From the NCBI GenBank assembly GCA_029555085.1, contig JAKPTO010000002.1, forward strand, positions 1-48,229: DNA of 48,229 nt, written 5' to 3'. Positions 41,346-47,819 of this stretch are shown here, in pieces. Source of the stretch: a bacterium (GTDB lineage Bacteria; Patescibacteriota; Patescibacteriia; UBA1558; S5-K13). Each line of letters starts with the position of its first letter. Within the stretch, counting starts at the first letter, position 1. The position numbers and the translations under genes were made by a program. The notes below the pieces were generated by a model. The model did no database searches. It saw only the letters and a list, made by a program, of their open reading frames with translations, and was not told the DNA's origin.

Positions 41346-41577
41346 TGATTTATATGATAAAAATTAGTAATAATTATTACACAATTAGTAAATTGTCTAT
41401 AAAATATGAGCTGTGCATAACTTTAAGTTATCCCCACAGTTATCCACAATTCACCACCGTACTTATATTATACTCCACAAGATTACTATATTCAACCACC
41501 TAGCTTGTGGATAACTTTAATCTTAAAAATTCAAAACAATTCTCAACTTACAAAAACAATGCTAAAATTATCTTATT
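41346..41577. promoter_or_regulatory. intergenic region with DnaA-box cluster
   Basis: Two perfect TTATCCACA boxes (41440-41448 plus strand; 41506-41514 minus strand) and TTATGCACA (41412-41420 minus strand) fit the DnaA consensus TTWTNCACA. A near-match TTATCCCCA is at 41428-41436. Three of these lie within 37 bases, with partial hairpin symmetry (CTGTGC-ATAAC / GTTAT-CCCCACAG). The left part (41346-41405) is extremely AT-rich. No gene was found. It may be a replication origin or a DnaA-controlled promoter region of the dcw cluster. Confidence 0.6.
41540..41568 (+). promoter_or_regulatory. extended -10 promoter of the pseudouridine synthase gene
   Basis: TTCTCA (41540-41545), 17 bases, TAAAAT (41563-41568), preceded by TGC. 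The start is expected at about 41575, only two or three bases before the ATG, so the transcript may be nearly leaderless. Confidence 0.5.
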
Positions 41578-42273
41578 ATGAGAATTAATAAATTTTTATC
41601 TAGTTGCGGACTTGGATCTCGCAGAAAAGTAGAAGAGCTTATTAAAAAAGATTTAATTTTTGTAAATGGAAAAATTTGCAATGATTTATCAAAACAAATT
41701 AGCGAACAAGATATTGTAGAGTTCCAAAACAAAAAACTAAAAATTGAAAATAAAAAAATAACAATCATGCTAAACAAACCAATTGGATATTTAGTTACAA
41801 AAACTGATGATCGCGGAAGAAAAACTATTTATGATTTATTACCAGAAAAATATAAAAATCTAAATTATATTGGTAGACTTGATTATAATTCTTCTGGGCT
41901 TTTAATTCTTACAAATGACGGAGATTTAAATCAAAAAATCACAAAGCCAAAAAATAAAATTCCAAAAACATACGAAGTTACAACAGACAAAAAATTAACA
42001 AGCCAAGAATTAAAAAAACTCGAGCATGGAGTGGTTATAGAAGGCCACAAAACCCTCCCAGCTGAAATTTTAAACGCAAATGAAGATAAGTTCACAATTA
42101 CAATTTATGAAGGTAAAAAACGCCAAATTAGGCTTATGGTGGCCTCTCTTAATGCAAAAGTTGTTAAATTAAAAAGAATACAAATTGGAAAACTAAAACT
42201 TGGAAACTTAGAATTAGGAAAATATAAATTATTAGAAGATTCAAGTGTAAATCTATTGACAAAAATAGACTAA
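41578..42273 (+). CDS. ribosomal large/small subunit pseudouridine synthase (RsuA/RluB family)
   Basis: The enzyme isomerises a specific uridine of rRNA to pseudouridine. An S4 RNA-binding domain covers ~1-60 (RINKFLSSCGLGSRRKVEEL and KDLIFVNGKI). The catalytic domain has LNKPIGYLVTKTDDRGRKT, then IGRLDYNSSGLLILTNDGD with the catalytic Asp (~102) and YEGKKRQIRLMVASL. Length 231 is normal. The motif set fits RsuA/RluB/E/F; I do not assign which rRNA site. It has its own promoter and a terminator shared with the convergent tsaB gene. Confidence 0.93.
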   Translation: MRINKFLSSCGLGSRRKVEELIKKDLIFVNGKICNDLSKQISEQDIVEFQNKKLKIENKKITIMLNKPIGYLVTKTDDRGRKTIYDLLPEKYKNLNYIGRLDYNSSGLLILTNDGDLNQKITKPKNKIPKTYEVTTDKKLTSQELKKLEHGVVIEGHKTLPAEILNANEDKFTITIYEGKKRQIRLMVASLNAKVVKLKRIQIGKLKLGNLELGKYKLLEDSSVNLLTKID

Positions 42274-42294
42274 GAACAAAAACAATCAACAACA

Positions 42295-42329
42295 AATAAG
42301 AGAGACTTCAATCCTCTCTTATTTTTTTT
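42295..42329. terminator. bidirectional terminator between pseudouridine synthase and tsaB
   Basis: AATAAGAGAG (42295-42304) pairs with CTCTCTTATT (42314-42323) around a nine-base loop, then an eight-T run (42322-42329). The stop codon of the convergent tsaB gene (42319-42321) lies in the stem. Confidence 0.88.
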
Positions 42330-42711
42330 GTGTTATATTTGGCTCTTTATAATAAAATGGCTTTACAAATTCTCGACTAGGTTTTAAATCTAACAATTTT
42401 AAAATATCATCTTTTGTTTTTATTTCTTTTTGAGAAGTTCCAACAACTGGAATTTTGAGTGCAAATGAAAGCGTATTTGCTAAAACCACGCCAATTCTAA
42501 CAGAAGTAAATGAACCAGGACCAGTGTTTACGATAATACGCTTCAAATTTTGTAATTTAACTTTTTTTGATCTTAAAAATTTATCTAAAAATTTCAAAAG
42601 ATTTTCAGATTGTTTGTTTTCCACATTTTTCTCTAATAAAAAAACTTCTTGTTTTTTGATTAAAGCAAGTTTTATAAATTCTCTATTCGCTGTATCAATG
42701 TACAAAATCAC
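42319..42711 (-). CDS. TsaB-like protein, first domain only
   Basis: TsaB is the scaffold partner of TsaD in making N6-threonylcarbamoyladenosine on tRNA. The N terminus MILYIDTANREFIKLALIKK is a shortened actin-like fold start. IIVNTGPGSFTSVRIGVVLA (~60-78) is the TsaB hallmark, and FALKIPVVGTS follows. The protein has 130 residues, while TsaB usually has about 220. The second domain is missing, and the end has been replaced by a short Lys/Asp/Pro-rich tail. It overlaps by one base the upstream regulator gene. Whether it still supports TsaD is unknown. The same shortened form may be typical of candidate-phyla bacteria. Confidence 0.82.
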   Translation of the reverse strand: MILYIDTANREFIKLALIKKQEVFLLEKNVENKQSENLLKFLDKFLRSKKVKLQNLKRIIVNTGPGSFTSVRIGVVLANTLSFALKIPVVGTSQKEIKTKDDILKLLDLKPSREFVKPFYYKEPNITQKK

Positions 42712-43280
42712 TATTTTTCTGATTTAATTTTATCTATAATAACAATTTTTTTGTTCTTCAAAATATTATATAAAAATCTATCTGTCATACCACATCTATA
42801 ATTAAATTCTTTTTGATCCATTAATGTATAATTTAAATCTACCATAAATTCAGAAGACATTTGATCTACAATTTTTTCTATAATACTTTTATTAATCTTT
42901 CCAACAATAATCATATCTGTAAGAGTTTCATCTTTTAAATCAACAAAATATCCAGTCAGAGCTAAATATTTCACGCCATCCAATCGCTTCAATCTCCTGA
43001 TATATTCTTTTTCAAGTAAAACTCTAGATTTTATTATAATATTTCTTAACTCCTCAAATAAAATAAAGTTTTTATTTATATAATAAAATTTTTTATTATT
43101 TTTTTCTTCGTATTTTAAAAGACCTATTTTTTCTAAATTTTCCAGTTCTCTTCTTACTGAATTTATTTGCTCACCTAATTCTCTTGTTATTTCTCTAACA
43201 AAAAACATTGAATCCTGTTTTGCAAAAAATAATCTTAAAATTTTCACCCTTGTTTTTGAACCAAATAATCGATCAAGCAT
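42711..43280 (-). CDS. winged-helix DNA-binding protein with nucleotidyltransferase-like C terminus
   Basis: The 189-residue protein starts with a winged helix (1-75): LFGSKTRVKILRLFFAKQDS, then FFVREITRELGEQINSVRRE and LENLEKIGLLKYEEKNNKKF. The second half (~85-189) has VKYLALTGYFVDLKDETLTD then MIIVGKINKS. This resembles the minimal nucleotidyltransferase fold with degenerate catalytic residues (the usual GS and DxD are changed). Similar two-part regulators occur in archaea and candidate phyla. It is transcribed away from the propeller protein, from a promoter whose -10 overlaps the divergent one. It overlaps tsaB by one base. The target is unknown; it may control the divergent gene. Confidence 0.78.
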   Translation of the reverse strand: MLDRLFGSKTRVKILRLFFAKQDSMFFVREITRELGEQINSVRRELENLEKIGLLKYEEKNNKKFYYINKNFILFEELRNIIIKSRVLLEKEYIRRLKRLDGVKYLALTGYFVDLKDETLTDMIIVGKINKSIIEKIVDQMSSEFMVDLNYTLMDQKEFNYRCGMTDRFLYNILKNKKIVIIDKIKSEK

Positions 43281-43344
43281 AAATTTAATTTCTCAATTTT
43301 GAATTTTGAATAAAATAAAAAACATATTAATTTAAAATTATCCA

Positions 43345-43373
43345 TTCCCAAATTATTATATTTATAGTATAAT
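43345..43373 (+). promoter_or_regulatory. promoter of the propeller-protein gene
   Basis: TTCCCA (43345-43350), a 17-base spacer and a perfect TATAAT (43368-43373). The start is expected near 43380, about 22 bases before the ATG at 43402. It overlaps the divergent promoter. Confidence 0.55.
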
Positions 43374-43394
43374 ATTTTTATATAGAATATTCAA
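43366..43394 (-). promoter_or_regulatory. divergent promoter of the winged-helix gene
   Basis: On the minus strand TTGAAT (43394-43389), a 17-base spacer and TATACT (43371-43366). Its -10 overlaps the -10 box of the plus-strand promoter on the opposite strand. Confidence 0.6.
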
Positions 43395-43401
43395 GAATTA
43401 T

Positions 43402-45792
43402 ATGAAATATATATTAAAAACTAGTAAATTATCGCTTAATCCTCAGGACAATCAAAACAAATCAATAATCTACACAGGCTCTCCAAATAAAGGACAAAAA
43501 GACAAGGGGAAACTTATTGTAATGTTTGATTTTCCAGAACAAACAGAAAATCCAAAAGATTTAGGAAATTTATTGGTTCAAAAAATTCACAAATTATATT
43601 ATGAATCAACCCTCATAGATCAAGAATCTATTTTAGAAAACATTTTAGGAGAAACCAATGAAAACTTACCAACACTAACAAAAATAAATAAAGATTGGTT
43701 AAAAAAATTTAACGCTCTAATAACAATAATATACAGACAAGATGTTTACTTCTCACCAGTGGGAAATATTTCTGCATGGGTCAATTCCCCTCAAGGCAAA
43801 ATAGTAAATATTTTCGATTATGTTAATTCTGAAGTACAAAAACCAACAATTGATAATGTTTTTACCAATATATTAAGTGGAAAAATTGAATCTGGTCAAT
43901 CTCTTATATTCACCACAAACAGTGTTTTTGATTATATAGCAGAAGACAAATTAGATACCATAATGAAAGAAAACGATCCACAGGGAATTGTTATAAAATT
44001 AAAAGAATTACTATTTGAAGTGCGTGATAAAAGTTTCTGTCTCTCAGCAATAAAACTCTCCCCCTATGAAGCCGGAGAAAAACAAGAACAAATAAAAAGC
44101 AAAATTCAAGTTACGGAATCTGCGCAGGAATCTATTGATAACTTACTAAATATTCAGCAAAAAACCAAAGAAATACTTACAAAAGGAAAAACAAAACTCG
44201 AGGAAGATAAAAATATTAAAAAAAGTACAGATAAAAAAAATAACAAAAAGCAAAAATTATCTAAAGATACTACAAAAGAAAAAAAAGAAGAATTAAATAT
44301 TACTGAAGAAAACGAAGAAAAAGAACCAATAACAAAAGACAAACCTAGTGCGGATGAATTGGAGCAAAAAATAATGGAAGAATTAAATATTACTGAAGAA
44401 AACGAAGAAAAAGAACCAATAACAGAAGATCAATCCGTTGAAGATAGTTTAGAACAAAAATTAATAGAAGAAATATCAGCAAATGAAAATGAAACATCCA
44501 TCACAGCGCCATCAAGATTTGAAAAAAAATACAAAAAACAAAATTCTCAAATATTGAAAAAAATTCTAAGAGTAATAATTTTTCCATTCATAAAAATCAT
44601 AGAATTATTATCTAAAATTAAAATCCCTAAAAAAGAAAAAAATATTGGAACTACAATATCACAAAGACAAAATGCGCCAATAACAGTATTTAGATCCTCA
44701 AAAAATAAAAATAAAATAATTTTAATTATAGCTACACTACTACTTCTTGGATTTATATTGAATCTAATATTAACAAACAACAAAAAAGAACAATCCCTAG
44801 ACAATGAAAAATATGAAAAAATATTAGCAGAAATAAAAGATAAAAAAATGGAATATGATTTAGCAAATATCTACAAAGACGAAGCACAAGCAAAAGAAAA
44901 ATTAAAAGAAATTTCAGAACTCATAAACTCACTACCTCAACAAACCAAAAAACAACAAGAAGAATATGCTAAAATATTAGGCAGTATAACCGAAATATTA
45001 AACAGCGTAAGAAAGATGGAGACAATTACAAATCCAGAAATTTTCTCGGAAACAAACTTTGATATAGTTAAAATCATTAAACATGGAAATCAAATCATTA
45101 ATTTAGGTTCAAACTCATCTCAAATTTCAAAAATTGATATAAATTCAAAATCACAAACCAATATTGGAAAAGATGGATCTTATACAAACATAAATACTTT
45201 TACAAAAAATGGTGATTATGTTATAGGGCTAGATATAAAAGATTTGGTAAAAATAAATCCTGCAAACTCTGAAATAACAAAAGAATCAATCGCATATCAT
45301 CCAAATTATAAATCTAGCGCTGATGCTGAAACCTATGCAGATAATTTATATATTTTAGATTCTCAATCAAATCAAATTTACAAACATATTGGAAATAAAG
45401 GAAAACTGGGCAAGGGCGATCTCTGGATAAAAGACAATACCAATGTTTCAAATTCCACTTGTATAGCAATTGATACAAATATCTATATAGGAAATAACGA
45501 TGGTTCATTAATTAAAATGTATGCTGGTAAAAAAACTCCACTTGAATTAAAAGACATAGATCCAAAAATTTCTAAAATAGATAAAATTTATACAGATAAA
45601 TCAATTAAAGAAATATATATCCTAGATTCTTCTAGTAAAAGAATAATAATAATTGATAAAGATGGGAATTTACTAAAACAATATTATCTACCAACTCTAA
45701 AACAAATAAATAATTTCGCGGTTGATGGCGCTTCTAAAAAATTATACATAGCATCAGAAAATAAGATAATTATTTTAAACATCTCATTGTAA
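43402..45792 (+). CDS. PP2C-like pseudophosphatase, transmembrane, propeller-like protein
   Basis: The 796-residue protein has four parts. Residues ~1-225 resemble the PP2C phosphatase fold: KLIVMFDFPEQ, ITIIYRQDVYFSPVGNISAW (where active PP2C has a GDSRAY-type motif), and FTTNSVFDYIAEDKLDTIM (where SDGL-type motifs sit). The metal-binding aspartates seem absent. Residues ~240-365 are charged coiled coil with a 30-residue repeat given twice. A membrane span lies at ~437-456 (IILIIATLLLLGFILNLILT). The rest is a coiled coil (~460-540) and a beta-propeller-like domain (~545-796; SKIDINSKSQTNIG, NLYILDSQSNQIYKHI, KLYIASENKIIILNIS). It probably links an inner pseudoenzyme to an outer sensor. Function unknown. 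Confidence 0.72.
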   Translation: MKYILKTSKLSLNPQDNQNKSIIYTGSPNKGQKDKGKLIVMFDFPEQTENPKDLGNLLVQKIHKLYYESTLIDQESILENILGETNENLPTLTKINKDWLKKFNALITIIYRQDVYFSPVGNISAWVNSPQGKIVNIFDYVNSEVQKPTIDNVFTNILSGKIESGQSLIFTTNSVFDYIAEDKLDTIMKENDPQGIVIKLKELLFEVRDKSFCLSAIKLSPYEAGEKQEQIKSKIQVTESAQESIDNLLNIQQKTKEILTKGKTKLEEDKNIKKSTDKKNNKKQKLSKDTTKEKKEELNITEENEEKEPITKDKPSADELEQKIMEELNITEENEEKEPITEDQSVEDSLEQKLIEEISANENETSITAPSRFEKKYKKQNSQILKKILRVIIFPFIKIIELLSKIKIPKKEKNIGTTISQRQNAPITVFRSSKNKNKIILIIATLLLLGFILNLILTNNKKEQSLDNEKYEKILAEIKDKKMEYDLANIYKDEAQAKEKLKEISELINSLPQQTKKQQEEYAKILGSITEILNSVRKMETITNPEIFSETNFDIVKIIKHGNQIINLGSNSSQISKIDINSKSQTNIGKDGSYTNINTFTKNGDYVIGLDIKDLVKINPANSEITKESIAYHPNYKSSADAETYADNLYILDSQSNQIYKHIGNKGKLGKGDLWIKDNTNVSNSTCIAIDTNIYIGNNDGSLIKMYAGKKTPLELKDIDPKISKIDKIYTDKSIKEIYILDSSSKRIIIIDKDGNLLKQYYLPTLKQINNFAVDGASKKLYIASENKIIILNISL
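44287..44424 (+). repeat. in-frame 48-bp direct repeat, 90-bp period
   Basis: Positions 44287-44334 and 44377-44424 are identical over 48 bases. Both encode EELNITEENEEKEPIT. The period of 90 bases equals 30 residues, with the intervening parts diverged (KDKPSADELEQKIM versus EDQSVEDSLEQKLI). This indicates a recent duplication in the charged linker. Confidence 0.92.
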
Positions 45793-45809
45793 ACAAAAAC
45801 AAATAAAAA

Positions 45810-45839
45810 AATAATCCCAAGGAATTGGGATTATTTTTT
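45810..45839. terminator. bidirectional terminator between propeller gene and rplL
   Basis: AATAATCCCAA (45810-45820) pairs with TTGGGATTATT (45825-45835) around a GGAA tetraloop. T-runs flank it on both strands. It serves both convergent genes. Confidence 0.9.
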
Positions 45840-45849
45840 GAATGTGTAA

Positions 45850-46257
45850 TTATTTTAATGTTACTTTTCCACCAGCTTCTTCAATCTTTTTCTTTAATTC
45901 CTCTGCTTTTGCTTTGTCAGCGCCTTCAACTACAACTTTTGGAGCTTGATCAGCGATATCTTTTGCTTCTTTAAGTCCAAGTTGTGTAACTTCTCTAATG
46001 GCTTTTATAACACTTATCTTATTTGCACCAGTCTCAGTTAATTCAACATCGAATGATGTTTTTTCTTCTGCTGGCGCTTCAGCTGCTCCACCAGCCTGTG
46101 GCATGGCTCCCATCATTACAGGAGCGGCTGAACTTACTCCGAATTTTTCTTCCAAAATTTTTACAAGTTCTGAAAGATCCAAAACGGACATTTTTTCAAT
46201 TTCTTCTACAATTCCTTTAAATTTTTCTGGAATTGTTACTTGTTTTTCTTCTGACAT
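45850..46257 (-). CDS. rplL: 50S ribosomal protein L7/L12
   Basis: L7/L12 forms the stalk that recruits translation factors to the ribosome. The N-terminal dimerisation domain (~1-45) has [20 protein letters not shown] and EKFGVSS. An alanine-rich hinge ([15 protein letters not shown]) leads to the C-terminal domain, [20 protein letters not shown] and [16 protein letters not shown], ending in [14 protein letters not shown]. Length 135 is slightly longer than usual because of the N terminus and hinge. It follows rplJ by 30 bases. Confidence 0.97.
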   Translation of the reverse strand: MSEEKQVTIPEKFKGIVEEIEKMSVLDLSELVKILEEKFGVSSAAPVMMGAMPQAGGAAEAPAEEKTSFDVELTETGANKISVIKAIREVTQLGLKEAKDIADQAPKVVVEGADKAKAEELKKKIEEAGGKVTLK

Positions 46258-46287
46258 ATTATTAGTTGCTTTAATTAATTATTTAAA

Positions 46288-46803
46288 TTATTTAGTTTCT
46301 TTAATTGCGTTTAAAACATTTAGTAATCCTCTCATATTAGCAGATAAAACATTCACAAATCCTGTAATTGGATTTTTGATAGTTCCAAGTAATTTTGCAA
46401 GCAATTCTTCTTTTGATAAAAGTTTTGATAATTCCATCACCTGCTCTCTAGTCAAAAAATTTCCCTCTAACCATGCTCCGTGAATTTGAAGTCCTTTGTT
46501 GTCTTTTGCAAATTTTGCTAATATTTTTGCCGCAATTACTTCATCATCGCTATATGCAAGTGATAAATTTCCATTAAATGATTCCAAAACTCCTTCGTCA
46601 ATGTCATTTTCCTTTGCTAGTTTGAGAATGGTTTTCTTAACTACCTGATAAAAAACATTATTTTTTCTAAGTTCATTTCTTAATTCTTCTAATTTTGAAA
46701 CAGAGAGTTTTTCATAAGAAGTCATAATAACAAGTTTTGAATCACTGAGCTTGTTTTTTACTTCTTTTAATGCTTCTTGTTTCTGTAATTTTGTCTTTGC
46801 CAT
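46288..46803 (-). CDS. rplJ: 50S ribosomal protein L10
   Basis: L10 anchors the L7/L12 dimers to 23S rRNA. It opens with KTKLQKQEALKEVKNKLSDS and KLVIMTSYEKLSVSKLEELR, then RNELRKNNVFYQVVKKTILK. It ends in a helix that binds L12 (IKNPITGFVNVLSANMRGLL onward). At 171 residues the length is normal. It is the first gene of the rplJ-rplL unit and is preceded by a leader with the features of the L10 autoregulatory RNA. Excess L10 is known in other bacteria to bind such leaders and lower its own synthesis. Confidence 0.97.
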   Translation of the reverse strand: MAKTKLQKQEALKEVKNKLSDSKLVIMTSYEKLSVSKLEELRNELRKNNVFYQVVKKTILKLAKENDIDEGVLESFNGNLSLAYSDDEVIAAKILAKFAKDNKGLQIHGAWLEGNFLTREQVMELSKLLSKEELLAKLLGTIKNPITGFVNVLSANMRGLLNVLNAIKETK

Positions 46804-46854
46804 ATTATTAAGCTGTTAGTAATTAACTTTCAGCAATTTTATATTAATAAAAAA

Positions 46855-46947
46855 TTTCTGTAGAATCCACAGAAATAAAAATTAAAATAGTTAATTTTCC
46901 TCGGCGAGTAATTAAGTCATTTTATGTTGACACTCACTGTCTGTGGA
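46855..46947 (-). ncRNA. L10-type leader RNA with attenuator
   Basis: In the transcript of rplJ, TCCACAG (46947-46941) can pair with CTGTGGA (46872-46866), enclosing GACAGTGAG and a bulge GCCGAGG (46905-46899) typical of L10 leaders. The same CTGTGGA can alternatively form the stem TTTCTGT/ACAGAAA (46875-46869 with 46861-46855). A run of six T follows at 46854-46849, a terminator shape. The two structures exclude each other, as expected of an attenuator. Confidence 0.72.
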
Positions 46948-46956
46948 ACATATACA

Positions 46957-46984
46957 AGTATAGCAAATATATAAAATGTGTCAA
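46957..46984 (-). promoter_or_regulatory. sigma-70 promoter of rplJ-rplL
   Basis: On the minus strand a perfect TTGACA (46984-46979), 16 bases and TATACT (46962-46957) preceded by TGC. The transcription start is expected at about 46950, giving a leader of about 147 bases. Confidence 0.88.
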
Positions 46985-47025
46985 GCAATTAAATACTAAT
47001 CAATTATTTAATAAAATTATATGCA

Positions 47026-47070
47026 AATAAAAAGTCCCGTCGCAACCACGCAAACGGGACCAGTTTTTTT
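47026..47070. terminator. intrinsic terminator after the 54-residue protein gene
   Basis: GTCCCGT (47034-47040) pairs with ACGGGAC (47054-47060) around 13 bases. On the minus strand TTTTTATTT follows; on the plus strand a seven-T run follows (47064-47070). A second hairpin, GGGGCTGAC/GTCAGCCCC at 47075-47097, covers the stop codon. Confidence 0.82.
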
Positions 47071-47078
47071 GGGGGGGG
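47071..47078. repeat. G8 homopolymer
   Basis: Eight G residues directly follow seven T residues on the plus strand, just beyond the stop codon of the 54-residue protein. Such a tract is unusual in this AT-rich sequence and could be unstable or a sequencing artefact. Confidence 0.7.
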
Positions 47079-47089
47079 CTGACCGAAGG

Positions 47090-47254
47090 TCAGCCCCTAA
47101 CCATTCCTAGGGTCTGGAGGCCGGTTACCAGGACCGTCACGCCTCCAAAAATCAATAAAAAATCTTTTAGCGGTGCTGTCGCCAACAGCACCGCTAAAAG
47201 CAGTGCGTAAAACACGGCCATTATGATGGCCATGATTTTAAAAATTTTACTCAT
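47090..47254 (-). CDS. 54-residue two-span membrane protein, unknown
   Basis: The start at 47254 (MSKIFKIMAIIMAVF) is chosen because AGGAGG (47266-47261) is six bases upstream; the longer frame from 47299 would run through that site. The protein has two hydrophobic segments (about 5-27, IFKIMAIIMAVFYALLLAVL; about 31-49, FLLIFGGVTVLVTGLQTL) with a short loop and a Gly-Met-Val-Arg-Gly end. It has its own promoter, a long structured leader and two hairpins at the 3' end. The family is unknown. Its size and topology recall small membrane proteins such as holin- or toxin-like peptides, but nothing here proves that. Confidence 0.75.
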   Translation of the reverse strand: MSKIFKIMAIIMAVFYALLLAVLLATAPLKDFLLIFGGVTVLVTGLQTLGMVRG

Positions 47255-47427
47255 TTTTTTCCTCCTCTGCTCCTGGGTTTTGATTTTGCCTTTTGGCAAC
47301 CCAGAAGCTTGACCACTGTTGAGTTTTTTACAGTGATCGAAATAACATAGCTTCTCAATAGATAGAATAAAGCTATACTATTTTGATCACTGTATATGTT
47401 TTATCAATGAACTTATTTGAATATATA
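47255..47427 (-). promoter_or_regulatory. structured, possibly switching leader of the 54-residue protein
   Basis: Going along the minus-strand RNA, copy A (47393-47370) and copy B (47353-47330) form a 24-base inverted repeat with three mismatches and a 16-base loop. Copy C (47319-47311) can pair instead with the end of B (47338-47330) over nine bases with one G-U pair. Next is a nested hairpin, CTGGGTT/AACCCAG (47273-47304) around GCC-TTTT-GGC, just before the ribosome site. A:B and B:C are mutually exclusive. Confidence 0.6.
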
Positions 47428-47456
47428 ATATTAGCATATTTAAAATATTTTGTCAA
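47428..47456 (-). promoter_or_regulatory. promoter of the 54-residue protein gene
   Basis: On the minus strand a perfect TTGACA (47456-47451), 17 bases and TAATAT (47433-47428), preceded by TGC. The leader would be about 165 bases long. Confidence 0.65.
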
Positions 47457-47760
47457 GTATTGGTTAACACTAATGTATAATATTTGATATATTTAAAAAC
47501 TACATTATTAAAGAAATAATCGGATTAAAAACAAAAAGATCTCAACAAATTATGTGAAATCTAAAATTAAATTAACAACTATGCTTCGTTAAATTACCGA
47601 AGTAAAAAGAAGCAAAGCTGTTAAACTACGCACTTTTAATGCATTTATTACTTACTTCTCTCCTCAAAGAACCACTAGGAAGAAAATGGAAATCACAATC
47701 ATAGTGATTAAAAGTATTAATAATCTTATACTCTCTCTTAATATTACAATAAAAGCTACC
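47457..47760. other. intergenic stretch without a supported gene
   Basis: These 304 bases hold no convincing gene. A small stem is possible around 47583-47616 (TGCTTC/GAAGCA). A 30-codon frame (47686-47778) ends inside the following terminator but lacks support. Confidence 0.5.
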
Positions 47761-47795
47761 AATATTAAAAACCCCTAATCGGGGTTTTTAATATT
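47761..47795. terminator. terminator of the right-end surface-protein gene
   Basis: A perfect 15-base inverted repeat (AATATTAAAAACCCC at 47761-47775 with GGGGTTTTTAATATT at 47781-47795) has a five-base loop. T-runs occur in both directions. Confidence 0.9.
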
Positions 47796-47819
47796 TATAA
47801 GATAAAATCTTAAATTTAC

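Noticed and set aside
45998-46483. 161-codon plus-strand frame across rplL and rplJ
   Set aside because: It is antisense to two unmistakable ribosomal protein genes and spans their intergenic gap.
47686-47778. 30-codon plus-strand frame ending inside the terminator
   Set aside because: Only a weak AGGA lies upstream, there is no promoter, and the sequence is low-complexity Ile/Asn; chance is likely in AT-rich DNA.
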